NCBI RefSeq assembly: GCF_003020585.1
Contig: NZ_PXUE01000001.1
Span: 806,001 to 870,000 of the forward strand
Direction of reading: 5' to 3'
DNA: 64,000 nucleotides
Source: Chryseobacterium aurantiacum
GTDB lineage: Bacteria > Bacteroidota > Bacteroidia > Flavobacteriales > Weeksellaceae
Shown here: positions 17,566 through 26,257 of the stretch, piece by piece
Numbering within the stretch: the stretch's first letter is position 1
How the letters are laid out: the number at the start of each line of letters is the position of its first letter
Made by a program: the position numbers and the translations under genes
The notes under the pieces: model-generated
What the model was told of the DNA's origin: nothing
The model's input: the letters and a program-made list of their open reading frames with translations, nothing else
The model's database searches: none

Positions 17566-18975
17566 CTATAAATTGAAGTTTGTCCATCCTGCATACCAAG
17601 TATCGTTGGCATCTTTTACGGCACCTCTGTAAGTTACCTGAGTAAACCAAGTTGCTAGTTTAGGATTGGTAAACGCTCCTCCTGTTAATAGTGGAGAACC
17701 TGAAGCTGGAGTAAAGTTTGGTGTAGTTCCTGCAGGAGCCCATGCACCGGCAAGTTTTACATCAGCAGTAGAAGCAAGGATGGTGTTTCCTTTAGCATTA
17801 AACCATGTTGTAAGATCGTTTAATGTGTAGCTTGTAGGAGTAGAAGTAGATGCTCCGAATTTTAAAGGAGTTGTACTTCCTGCTATAATATTGTTTTCAA
17901 AGAAAAGTTTATTACCTACGATATTATTATCTGTTGGAGTTCCTTTAGTGGCATCAATGAATAAACCAACCGGGAATCCTGTGAAAACAGAGTTGAATAC
18001 TGAAATAGAAGAGTTTCTTCTAATTTGCAATGCATTCTGGAACAATGAGTTGATTGAACCTGGGCTTGAAGAATTGATTGGCCCAATGATGGTCATATTC
18101 GAGAATGTAGCTGATGTTTGAGGCGTTAGAGAAGATCCATTAGCATCATTATCAGATTCAAAAGCGTTAGAACCTGAAACGTCCGCTACCTGAGGATCTC
18201 TTACAGCAATACCGAACTGTACATTTCCTGAGAAACCGTTATCAGTATCGAAATCATCATCAAGACCTTTGTAAGAAATAAGGTGAGAACAGTTTACCGT
18301 TCCTCCGAACCACTCAAAACTGTCATCATTAGCATAAGCAACTTCTACATAATCAACAGTAGTTCCGTTACCTACACCTCCGAATGTAAGTCCGTTAACC
18401 TCTTTATCCGGTAAGAAAGCATATCCTGCATATTCAATTCTTACATATTTTAAGATACCACTGTTATCAGCAGCATTAGTTCCACCATAAAGTCCAAGAC
18501 CTTCAGAGTTGTTGATACCTCCTTCAATCTCTCCAACTCCGTTAGCACCTCCGAAAGATGCGTTAGTAGGTGCGTTTCCTAGGATAACAACACCAGCCCA
18601 GTCTCCTCTTTTCGGACTTGGTTTTTCTGAAGTGAAGATAATTGGGTTGGCAGCAGTACCTTCTGCCATTATTTTACTTCCTCTTGTAATAATTAAAGCT
18701 CCGTTTTTATCAGCTTCACCTACAATTTTTGTACCTGGCTCGATGGTTAAAGTAGCTCCGTTGGTTACGTATACTAATCCTCTTAGCTTATAGATTTTAT
18801 TAGCTTTAAGGGTAAGATTTGATGTGATTTTTCCTGAAAGAATAAGGTTTTCAGTCTCTCCGTTTCCGTTACCACCACCTTGAACGATGGTAGGTCCATC
18901 TTCTTCTATATTTCTACAAGCGGTAGTTGATACTAGAGCGCCAAGCATTAAAGAATATAAAACGAACTTTTTCAT
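17566..18975 (-). CDS. Beta-helix lipoprotein partner of the TonB receptor
   Basis: A 469-residue lipoprotein (MKKFVLYSLMLGALVSTTACRN, lipid cysteine at residue 20). After a Gly/Asn linker it has a right-handed beta-helix character: TNGATLTIEPGTKIVGEADKN, then GDWAGVVILGNAPTN, YVRIEYAGYAF, VEVAYANDDSFEWFGGTVN and GLDDDFDTDNGFSG, with several Asp-rich loops that could bind metals. It lies 46 bp after the TonB-dependent receptor gene on the same strand and is probably its surface or outer-leaflet partner. Such pairs recur in Flavobacteria; the ligand is not known to me. Confidence 0.8.
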   Translation of the reverse strand: MKKFVLYSLMLGALVSTTACRNIEEDGPTIVQGGGNGNGETENLILSGKITSNLTLKANKIYKLRGLVYVTNGATLTIEPGTKIVGEADKNGALIITRGSKIMAEGTAANPIIFTSEKPSPKRGDWAGVVILGNAPTNASFGGANGVGEIEGGINNSEGLGLYGGTNAADNSGILKYVRIEYAGYAFLPDKEVNGLTFGGVGNGTTVDYVEVAYANDDSFEWFGGTVNCSHLISYKGLDDDFDTDNGFSGNVQFGIAVRDPQVADVSGSNAFESDNDANGSSLTPQTSATFSNMTIIGPINSSSPGSINSLFQNALQIRRNSSISVFNSVFTGFPVGLFIDATKGTPTDNNIVGNKLFFENNIIAGSTTPLKFGASTSTPTSYTLNDLTTWFNAKGNTILASTADVKLAGAWAPAGTTPNFTPASGSPLLTGGAFTNPKLATWFTQVTYRGAVKDANDTWYAGWTNFNL

Positions 18976-19021
18976 GTTATAAAGAATTAAATTATTTTTA
19001 TTAGATTATTTATTGGATATA

Positions 19022-21811
19022 TTAAAATTTGTACCCCAGTGTTAAGCTGATATTGGTACCTGTTACTCTTTCTATAGCAAGAGCATCTGTTTTGTCATAT
19101 TTACCATTGTCATTAAGGTCATGGTAGAATTTAGCACGACGGTTCAGGATATCTGAAACATTTAGCTTTAGCTCACCCTTGTCTTTCCATATTTTTTTAG
19201 AAATCTGGAAGTCTAAAAGAGGTCTTGGAGCTTCCCAGATTGGTGGAACCTGATCATTTCCTACATAAAGAATTCTTCTTCCGATCATGTTGAAAAGTAC
19301 AGTAGAAGACCATCCTGATTTTTCAGTGTCATACTGAAGACTGGCGTTGATGGTGTAAGGAGACTGCCCCTGCATTGGTCTGTCTATTTTCGTGGTTTCA
19401 TCCGTTACTCTGTTCCAGATTCTGGAGGCATTTCCACCTAGTGTAAAGTTTCTAAGTGCAGAGATGAAATCAAGTTTTTTTCTGAATTCAACCTCTATTC
19501 CATAAGCATCTGCTTTGTCTACGTTAAGATAGTTGAACGTGTTACTCGTTCCTACCCCCGATTGGTTGAAGTATAGCTCGATTGGTTTTTTGAAGTTTTT
19601 ATAGAAACCTGCCACCGAGAAGATCTCCCCATTTCTTGGGTAATATTCCCAACGAAGATCCGCACTTGTAATTTTAGTTCTTTCAATATTTTTACTACCA
19701 ATTACAGTAGCTCCCAAATCAAAATCATAATAAGCCAAAGGAGAAACCTCTCTAAACTCTGGTCTTACAACAGTTTGTGAACCGGCAAGACGTACATTCA
19801 TCTTAGGATTTACCTTGAATGTTAAGTTAAGCGCTGGTAAAAAGTCTGTTACACGTGTGTTTACAAAACGGTCATCACTTTTTCTTGTACTTCCCACTAA
19901 CTGGTCAAAGTTCTCAACTCTTAATCCCCATACAGCTCTTAACCAAGGCGTAAAGTTGTTGTCAAACTGTAAATATCCCGCATTAAGAATGGTGTTGGCA
20001 ATATATCTGTACTGATTTCCGGCAATCTCATCGAATGTAAATCTACCGTCAGTTCCAAAGTTATCCTGATTAAAAATGGTCTCAAAAGGTTGAGACAGTA
20101 AACCTTGGTTATATCTTTCAAGCCTTACAGAGAATGGTCTTGAATTGTATATTCTGTCTTTTACCTGGAATAAATATCCTCCTTTGATGGTTTGCTTCTG
20201 TCCAAATAAAGTGAATGTCTTAGAAATATCACCACCAGCATTGTATAAATAATCGCTTAGGGTAGAATAGAAAACACTTCCTGATTTTTGAGAAAGACCA
20301 TTGGAAATAAGCGCCAGATAAGGACTTCCTTCTATATTGGTATATTGGTTATACTGTAAACGTTGTAGCAATGGAATGTATTGGTCCAAGATCCCGAAGC
20401 TTCCGTACCAGTTTACGGTAAATCCGCCAAGAGCATCTATCTTATGGGTTCCGGTAAGAGTAGAGTTATAGAATGTAGTATTTTTAAACCCTGTTTCTCT
20501 TGCTATGATATTGGTTCCGTTGATAGGATCAAATTCAAAGTCCTTTCCGGATCTGAAAGACATATGGTTCACCGAGTTATTGGTGATGATGTTCTTAATG
20601 GAAATTTTATTGTTGTTGTTAAGTTTTAAAGTAAAATTCAACATTCCACCCAAGGTAACATCATTGCTGTATTTTTCAGTGAAATAATCAAAGTTCGTAT
20701 CAGCAAGTTGGTTGTTGATGGTAAAGAAACGGTTTGTAGATTCAGTTCTTCTTTTGTTGTTGCTGTAGTTTAGCACTGCAATTACCCCTAGATCCTTTCC
20801 GAATAACTTGGTATTGAAACCTCCGTCTAACTGTAAACTTAGGTTTTCAGGATAACCTACGCTATTGTAGCCCATGTTTTTGGTATATCCTTTACCAATT
20901 TCTGTTTTCTGAGCTTCCGTTAAGACCGTAAATGCATTTTTTGCAGGCATATTGGTCGGAAGCTTTCTATATCCGTCATCAATTCCTAAAAAGTCCCATT
21001 TCCCACCTTTTTGCATATGAAACTCTTGTCCCATTGTAATGGAGTTTCCACCTACACCTATCTGTGCATTGAAGAAATTTTTGTTAGGAATATCCTTAGT
21101 ATTTACCTGGATCAAAGCCCCTCCCCATTCACCTGTGTATTCAGGAATAAAAGTTTTGTTAATTACCAGTGTTTCAATAACATTGGCGGGGAAAAGGTCA
21201 AAAGAAAATGTCTTTCTGTCAGGCTCCGTACTGGATAACTGAATACCATTTAACATGGCCTGATTATAACGGTCTGATAAACCTCTTACTACAATATATT
21301 TTCCATCAAATAAACTCACCCCCGAAACTCTTTTCAGAACCTCTCCCGTGTTTCTATCCGGACTTCTTTTAATAGCTTCAATACCAATAACCTGAGAAAC
21401 TACCCCTGAATTTTTCTGTAAACCAATGGTAGAAGCTATGGTTTCCTTTCTTGCATTTGATTTTATGACAACTCCTTCAATTTCTTTCTCCTTAGTAGCA
21501 GGCTTATCTAGAACAATATCAAGGTGAGTGGTACCATCATTTTTTACAATAACTTCACTGATTTCCTTTCTGTTGTATCCGTTAGAGCTTACCGTTATAA
21601 TGTAATTGGTACCGGGTGACAGATTGATTGAGTAATAACCGGCAATATCAGTAGTTACTTCCTGATCATTCACCTTTACTTTTACACCCTCTATAGGAGT
21701 GTTGTCTTTCTCATCCAATACCCTGCCTTCTAATATCTGGCTCTGTGCAAAAGCAAAGCCTGCAGAAAACAAAGCAAGTAGCGTAATACTCTTTTGGAGT
21801 TGTTTTTTCAT
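19022..21811 (-). CDS. TonB-dependent outer-membrane receptor with carboxypeptidase-like domain
   Basis: A 929-residue receptor: signal peptide (MKKQLQKSITLLALFSAGFAFAQ), a carboxypeptidase-D regulatory-like domain (ILEGRVLDEKDNTPIEGVKV, residues 26-110), a plug (VKSNARKETIASTIGLQKNSG, then RVSGVSLFDGKYIVVRGLSDRYN), and a 22-strand-type barrel that ends in LTLGYKF. It takes up a substrate across the outer membrane with energy from TonB. No SusD is present; the partner is the beta-helix lipoprotein downstream. It is divergent from a PhoB/PhoR-like pair, across a 315-bp gap. Confidence 0.92.
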   Translation of the reverse strand: MKKQLQKSITLLALFSAGFAFAQSQILEGRVLDEKDNTPIEGVKVKVNDQEVTTDIAGYYSINLSPGTNYIITVSSNGYNRKEISEVIVKNDGTTHLDIVLDKPATKEKEIEGVVIKSNARKETIASTIGLQKNSGVVSQVIGIEAIKRSPDRNTGEVLKRVSGVSLFDGKYIVVRGLSDRYNQAMLNGIQLSSTEPDRKTFSFDLFPANVIETLVINKTFIPEYTGEWGGALIQVNTKDIPNKNFFNAQIGVGGNSITMGQEFHMQKGGKWDFLGIDDGYRKLPTNMPAKNAFTVLTEAQKTEIGKGYTKNMGYNSVGYPENLSLQLDGGFNTKLFGKDLGVIAVLNYSNNKRRTESTNRFFTINNQLADTNFDYFTEKYSNDVTLGGMLNFTLKLNNNNKISIKNIITNNSVNHMSFRSGKDFEFDPINGTNIIARETGFKNTTFYNSTLTGTHKIDALGGFTVNWYGSFGILDQYIPLLQRLQYNQYTNIEGSPYLALISNGLSQKSGSVFYSTLSDYLYNAGGDISKTFTLFGQKQTIKGGYLFQVKDRIYNSRPFSVRLERYNQGLLSQPFETIFNQDNFGTDGRFTFDEIAGNQYRYIANTILNAGYLQFDNNFTPWLRAVWGLRVENFDQLVGSTRKSDDRFVNTRVTDFLPALNLTFKVNPKMNVRLAGSQTVVRPEFREVSPLAYYDFDLGATVIGSKNIERTKITSADLRWEYYPRNGEIFSVAGFYKNFKKPIELYFNQSGVGTSNTFNYLNVDKADAYGIEVEFRKKLDFISALRNFTLGGNASRIWNRVTDETTKIDRPMQGQSPYTINASLQYDTEKSGWSSTVLFNMIGRRILYVGNDQVPPIWEAPRPLLDFQISKKIWKDKGELKLNVSDILNRRAKFYHDLNDNGKYDKTDALAIERVTGTNISLTLGYKF

Positions 21812-22013
21812 TTTACTTCTTTTTCAGGGGCAAAATAAGGGCTAAGTTTTCAGGAAAAGTTTAGGAGAATCTTAATTAATTGTGAAGTTTATATTAATAG
21901 ATGAACATTACTTTTTGTTGTTGATGTTCGTTTTTTATAATTGTATTTTTTTTGTTTATTATAATAATAGTTTCGTATATTTGATTTATATGTATTTATT
22001 TACTGTTTTTGTT

Positions 22014-22038
22014 ATCGATTTTGAAATCCAAAACCGAT
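22014..22038. other. Inverted repeat upstream of the response regulator gene
   Basis: ATCGATTTTG, five bases, CAAAACCGAT: ten-base arms with one mismatch. It sits in the 315-bp gap between the divergent receptor and response regulator genes (21812-22126), 89 bp before the latter. It may be an operator; the rest of the gap is AT-rich with no gene. Confidence 0.5.
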
Positions 22039-22097
22039 GATATGTTTTTTAATAATTAGTTAACATAACATAAATAAGGAAGACCACGGAAAATAGT

Positions 22098-22105
22098 TAC
22101 TTTTG
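22098..22105 (+). promoter_or_regulatory. -7 element (TACTTTTG) of the two-component operon
   Basis: Exact TAnnTTTG match 21 bp before the ATG. No -33 TTG is present. A TTAACATAACATAA stretch about 35 bp upstream could be an activator site. Confidence 0.45.
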
Positions 22106-22126
22106 TGGGAATTCTTAAACTAGAAG

Positions 22127-22801
22127 ATGAGCAAAAAAATTCTTTTAATAGACGATGAACTGGACATTTTAGAGATTCTGTCTTACAATTTGGAAAAGGA
22201 AGGTTATGATATCTATACAGCTACCAATGGTAACGAAGGTATAGAAAAAGCAAAAGAAATAATTCCGGATCTGATCCTCCTAGATGTAATGATGCCAGAA
22301 AAAGACGGCATCGAAACTTGTCAGGAACTTCGTAAAGTGAAAGAACTTCAAAAAACATTGATTGTTTTCCTTTCTGCGAGAAGCGAAGAGTTTTCTCAAT
22401 TAGCCGGTTTCCAGGCGGGTGCTAACGATTATGTCGTAAAACTAATCAAACCAAAAATCCTTATTTCTAAAGTAAATGCATTACTGCAATTAACCTCTCA
22501 GGTTTCCGATAATGCAAAACTGATCGAAATTGGTGACCTTATTATTGATAAAGATAATTTCAGGGTTTCCAAAAGCGGACAACAGTTTCTGCTTCCTAAA
22601 AAAGAATTTGATTTACTTTATCTTTTGGCTTCCAATACAGAGAAAGTTTTCAAGAGAGAAGAAATTCTGGAAAAAGTTTGGGGTAACGATGTTATTGTAG
22701 GAGAAAGAACCATAGACGTTCATATCAGAAGATTAAGAGAAAAATTAGGGATCAATACCATCCAGACTTTAAAAGGAATTGGATATAAACTGATCGTTTA
22801 A
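22127..22801 (+). CDS. OmpR/PhoB-type response regulator with altered K-P motif
   Basis: A 224-residue regulator with a receiver domain (acidic Asp9/Asp10, phospho-acceptor Asp53 in LILLDVMMPEKDG, Ser83, Lys105) and an OmpR-type winged-helix DNA-binding domain (LLPKKEFDLLYLLA, then VIVGERTIDVHIRRLREKLG and TLKGIGYKLIV). The residue after the conserved Lys105, normally Pro, is Leu106 (codon CTA at 22442-22444), so the segment reads DYVVKLIKPK. The downstream kinase is PhoR-like, so it may respond to phosphate, but that is inferred. It precedes the kinase by 48 bp. Confidence 0.92.
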   Translation: MSKKILLIDDELDILEILSYNLEKEGYDIYTATNGNEGIEKAKEIIPDLILLDVMMPEKDGIETCQELRKVKELQKTLIVFLSARSEEFSQLAGFQAGANDYVVKLIKPKILISKVNALLQLTSQVSDNAKLIEIGDLIIDKDNFRVSKSGQQFLLPKKEFDLLYLLASNTEKVFKREEILEKVWGNDVIVGERTIDVHIRRLREKLGINTIQTLKGIGYKLIV

Positions 22802-22849
22802 TAATCTAAAAACCTTAACTTTACGTTCAATCATTAAAACTTTGTAAAA

Positions 22850-23881
22850 TTGAAATTTTACAGACTTACACTTGTTGCCTCCAGTCTTTTGACTCTGGTA
22901 ATGCTCTTTTTGGTGGTCGTTTTCGACTCACTTAAAGACATCTATTCCGAAACTCCCTTGTTTAAAACAGGGCTGTTAATTTCTGTTATCCTGATCTTTA
23001 TTATCAATTGTGTAGTATTGGAACTTTTGTTCAATTATTATGGTAGAAAACAGGTAAAAGGACTTTCCGGGATTCTTCCTCAGGAGATTGTTCACGACCA
23101 TGATGAAAACATTACCATCAAGGAACTGGGAGAAAGGTTTTCAGACCTGAATCAGCAGAAAGTGACGGAAATTGACATGATGAAAGAAATGGAAAGCTAC
23201 CGTAAAGAATATATCGGAAATGTTTCCCATGAACTTAAAACCCCTCTGTTTTCCATTCAGGGTTACGTAGAAACCCTAAGAGACGGAGGAGTGGATAATC
23301 TTACCATTCGCGATAAATACCTTGAAAGAATCGACAAATCTGTAGAAAGGCTTATTGCCATTGTTACAGACCTTGATATGATCAACAGGCTTGAAGCGGG
23401 AGAGATCAACCTTACCGTTTCAAAATTTGATGTCAATCTTCTTATCAAGGAGATTTTTGACTTACTTGATCTTGAAGCAGAAAAACGCAATACCACATTA
23501 CAGATTCAGACCCTTCATCCACAAATCTTTGTGGAAGCTGATAAACAAAAGATTTCTCAAGTTTTTATTAACCTTATTTCAAATGCCATTCATTATGCAA
23601 ACAGGCAGGAAGCAAGGGTTATAGTGAAGACAAGCGTCTTAAAAAATAAGGTGCTGATAGAAGTGATAGACAACGGAATGGGGATCAAATCAGAAATTCT
23701 TCCAAGAATTTTTGAAAGATTCTACCGTGTAGAAACCAGCAGAAGCAGAAGAGAAGGAGGTTCAGGATTAGGATTAGCTATTGTAAAGCATATCCTTGAA
23801 GCTCATAACGAAAATATTACAGTAGAAAGCGTTTACCTCGAAGGAACCAAGTTCAGTTTTATGCTCGAAAAAAGTAAATAA
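22850..23881 (+). CDS. PhoR-like sensor histidine kinase
   Basis: A 343-residue kinase with two membrane helices near residues 8-27 and 40-62 (LTLVASSLLTLVMLFLVVVF and LLISVILIFIINCVVLELLF) and only a short loop between them, so it has little periplasmic sensing domain. The H-box is NVSHELKTPLFSIQGY (His127), followed by N-, G1-, F- and G2-type motifs (QVFINLISNAIHYA, DNGMGIK, IFERFYRVE, GGSGLGLAIVKHI). It starts at a TTG at 22850. It phosphorylates the regulator encoded just upstream. Confidence 0.92.
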   Translation: MKFYRLTLVASSLLTLVMLFLVVVFDSLKDIYSETPLFKTGLLISVILIFIINCVVLELLFNYYGRKQVKGLSGILPQEIVHDHDENITIKELGERFSDLNQQKVTEIDMMKEMESYRKEYIGNVSHELKTPLFSIQGYVETLRDGGVDNLTIRDKYLERIDKSVERLIAIVTDLDMINRLEAGEINLTVSKFDVNLLIKEIFDLLDLEAEKRNTTLQIQTLHPQIFVEADKQKISQVFINLISNAIHYANRQEARVIVKTSVLKNKVLIEVIDNGMGIKSEILPRIFERFYRVETSRSRREGGSGLGLAIVKHILEAHNENITVESVYLEGTKFSFMLEKSK

Positions 23882-23934
23882 TTTCGTCAAAATGTAAGAA
23901 AAAAAAATAATTTAAAAAATCCTGAAATATTTTT

Positions 23935-23962
23935 TTGTCACATCTCATTTATTATATATTTG
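23935..23962 (+). promoter_or_regulatory. Promoter of the pRiA4b-type gene
   Basis: TTG at 23935-23937, 17 nt, then TATATTTG at 23955-23962: a full Bacteroidetes promoter 54 bp before the start codon at 24016. Confidence 0.75.
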
Positions 23963-24015
23963 CACCAGAGATTTATCATAATTATAAAGGCAAAAAAGTA
24001 ATTTAAGAAACTGAT

Positions 24016-24612
24016 ATGGTTTACAAAATCCGCGTAATATTAGATGCGAAAGAGGATATTTTCCGTGATATTGAAGTTAAGGGAAAACAAACACTATGGA
24101 ATTTACATTTAGGAATTAAAAGTGCGTTCAATCTGCAAGGAGAAGAACTTTCTGCTTTTAATCTGTTAGAGAGTGATGGAACAATCGTAAAAAGTGTCCC
24201 ACTCGAAGATATGAGTGATGATGGTGATGGCGAGATTATGTCAGATGTGTACATTGATGAAGCTTTTGAAAATGCTGGAGACAAAGCACAGTTCCAATAT
24301 GGACTTCTGGATCTTTGGGAGTTTTATTGCGAACTTGTAGAGACTATTGACGAGAAAAAAGGAGTTACTTATCCTATTACCGTTTTCAGGTTTGGAAATG
24401 TTCCTTTAAAAGCTCCTAGCAAAAGTGGAAATGGAGGAGGATCTAAAAAGAAATCAGCAATGCCTCTTATGGACGATGATTTTAGCTTTGAAGATGACTT
24501 CGGAGCAGGAGGGAACTTCTCAGATGAAGATGATAGCTTCGATGATGACGAAGACGAAGACTACAACGATGATGTCTTTGATGATGAGGACGACAATGAT
24601 GACGAAAGATAA
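24016..24612 (+). CDS. Plasmid pRiA4b ORF-3 family protein with acidic tail
   Basis: A 198-residue protein that begins MVYKIRVILDAKEDIFRDIEVKG and continues LWNLHLGIKSAFNL and FQYGLLDLWEFYCELVE, which matches the pRiA4b ORF-3 family (also called IS1096 passenger TnpR). Despite the name, the family is widespread on chromosomes. The last 60 residues are almost all Asp and Glu with a few Phe and Gly, a low-complexity acidic tail that may mimic DNA or bind a basic partner. There are no transposon ends nearby. The function is unknown. Confidence 0.85.
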   Translation: MVYKIRVILDAKEDIFRDIEVKGKQTLWNLHLGIKSAFNLQGEELSAFNLLESDGTIVKSVPLEDMSDDGDGEIMSDVYIDEAFENAGDKAQFQYGLLDLWEFYCELVETIDEKKGVTYPITVFRFGNVPLKAPSKSGNGGGSKKKSAMPLMDDDFSFEDDFGAGGNFSDEDDSFDDDEDEDYNDDVFDDEDDNDDER

Positions 24613-24635
24613 GATATAAAAGATACAAAATGAAG

Positions 24636-24663
24636 GCCCCGGATTTTAATCCGGGGCTTTTTA
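24636..24663 (+). terminator. Terminator after the pRiA4b-type gene
   Basis: A 9-bp stem GCCCCGGAT / ATCCGGGGC with the loop TTTA, followed by five T. Confidence 0.93.
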
Positions 24664-24735
24664 TTGAATGGAGGTAACTCAATGTTATCTTTTCGCCTTT
24701 CTCTGCTTCTTTACCCTTTTCCTGCCCAAAATTAT

Positions 24736-24743
24736 TACTTTTG
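24736..24743 (+). promoter_or_regulatory. -7 element (TACTTTTG) of the amylase gene
   Basis: Exact TAnnTTTG match 14 bp before the ATG at 24758. No -33 TTG at the usual spacing, so only the -7 part is supported. Confidence 0.4.
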
Positions 24744-24757
24744 TTAAAAATAGATTA

Positions 24758-26107
24758 ATGAAAAAATTAATTTTATTAGCCATAATTGGTCTGGGAATTG
24801 TTTCCTGTACCACTCAAAAAAATACAGGGAAGATGACAGATTCGCCAAAAGACTGGAAGCACAACACAAATATCTACGAAGTAAACATAAGACAATATAC
24901 TCAGGAAGGAACTTTTAAAGCCTTTGCAAAAGAAATGCCCCGACTGAAATCAATGGGAGTAAAGACACTTTGGTTTATGCCCATTACACCCATTGCGCAG
25001 AAGAATAAAAAAGGAAGCCTGGGAAGCCCTTATGCAGCAGCAGATTATACCTCCATCAATCCGGAATTCGGAACACTTGAAGATTTTAAGGATATGGTGA
25101 ATGAGGCACACAGACTTGGTTTCAAGGTCATCATAGACTGGGTGGCCAATCATACCGGATGGGACCATGTCTGGACAAAAACACACCCTGAATTTTATTT
25201 AAAAGATCCTGATGGGAAATTTCACATTGCTTCCGGAATGGATGATATCATAGAGCTGGATTATAAAAATCAGGAAATGCGTCACGCAATGATTGATGCC
25301 ATGAAGTTCTGGGTAACAGAAACCAATATTGATGGTTTCAGATGTGATCTTGCCTCATGGGTAGAGGTTGATTTCTGGCAGCAGGCACGTCCGGAAGTAG
25401 AAAAAATAAAACCTCTCTTTTGGCTAGGCGAATTTGATGAGCTGGAAAGTCCTGAGTACGGAAAAGTATTTGATGCAAGCTATTCCTGGAAATGGATGCA
25501 TAAATCTGCAGATTATTACAAAAAGAATGAACCTCTTCAGGAATTGAAAAACCTGCTGGTACAGTACTCTAATATTGGTGATCAGTCAATGAGGGCTTGG
25601 TTTACGGCCAACCACGATGAGAATTCATGGAACGGAACAGAATATGAAAAATATGCTGTCATTGCAAAGCCTATGGCCGTATTTTCGGCAACATGGAATG
25701 GTGTTCCATTGATCTATTCAGGTCAGGAACTTCCCAATATGAAAAGACTGGAATTTTTTGAAAAAGATGTCATCAAGTGGAATAAAACCTACCAGGTTGC
25801 AGATTTCTATAAAACATTATTAGATTTAAAAACATCCAATCCTGCTTTAAGAGGTGGAGATTCAAATGTTACCACCTATCTTCTCAATACAACTGCCAAT
25901 GACAAAATTTTGGCCTACGTAAGAAAAAATGGAAAAAATGAAGTACTGGTCGTTTTAAATATGTCAAAAGAACCGGTCGACTTTACCATTGAAGACGGAA
26001 ACCTATCAGGAGTATTCCGAAATGTTTTTGAAAAAACTAAAAGAAACTTTGATGAAAGCAAGGATTTTAATTTCAAGGTTTCAGACTATGCCGTATTTGA
26101 AAAATGA
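24758..26107 (+). CDS. Alpha-amylase family (GH13) lipoprotein
   Basis: A 449-residue glycoside hydrolase. It begins MKKLILLAIIGLGIVSCTTQ, a lipoprotein signal, and is therefore anchored in the envelope. The TIM barrel shows VIIDWVANHTGWDH, DGFRCDLASWV (nucleophile Asp197), FWLGEFDE (acid/base Glu225) and TANHDENSW (third acid Asp287). It cleaves alpha-glucan bonds; the exact substrate cannot be told from the sequence. The longer frame from 24668 would place the promoter inside the gene, so I start at 24758, after the TACTTTTG element. Confidence 0.9.
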   Translation: MKKLILLAIIGLGIVSCTTQKNTGKMTDSPKDWKHNTNIYEVNIRQYTQEGTFKAFAKEMPRLKSMGVKTLWFMPITPIAQKNKKGSLGSPYAAADYTSINPEFGTLEDFKDMVNEAHRLGFKVIIDWVANHTGWDHVWTKTHPEFYLKDPDGKFHIASGMDDIIELDYKNQEMRHAMIDAMKFWVTETNIDGFRCDLASWVEVDFWQQARPEVEKIKPLFWLGEFDELESPEYGKVFDASYSWKWMHKSADYYKKNEPLQELKNLLVQYSNIGDQSMRAWFTANHDENSWNGTEYEKYAVIAKPMAVFSATWNGVPLIYSGQELPNMKRLEFFEKDVIKWNKTYQVADFYKTLLDLKTSNPALRGGDSNVTTYLLNTTANDKILAYVRKNGKNEVLVVLNMSKEPVDFTIEDGNLSGVFRNVFEKTKRNFDESKDFNFKVSDYAVFEK

Positions 26108-26174
26108 AAATTAAAACCATTGAAATTCTGGCTGAAATTATAACATGCTAATTACAGGATTTTAAATATACTAT

Positions 26175-26198
26175 ATTCCCCTCTATTAGTAGGGGAAT
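26175..26198 (+). terminator. Possible terminator hairpin after the amylase gene
   Basis: An 8-bp stem ATTCCCCT / AGGGGAAT with an 8-nt loop. The following T tract is weak, so termination is uncertain. Confidence 0.5.
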
Positions 26199-26257
26199 TA
26201 AAATTTATGATTTTGATGAGTGGTTTTTACCTCTCACTACCTAACAGTATCATTACA

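Noticed and set aside
24016-24612. Mobile element suggested by the name 'IS1096 passenger protein'
   Set aside because: No transposase, inverted ends or target duplications are visible; the family is common on chromosomes.
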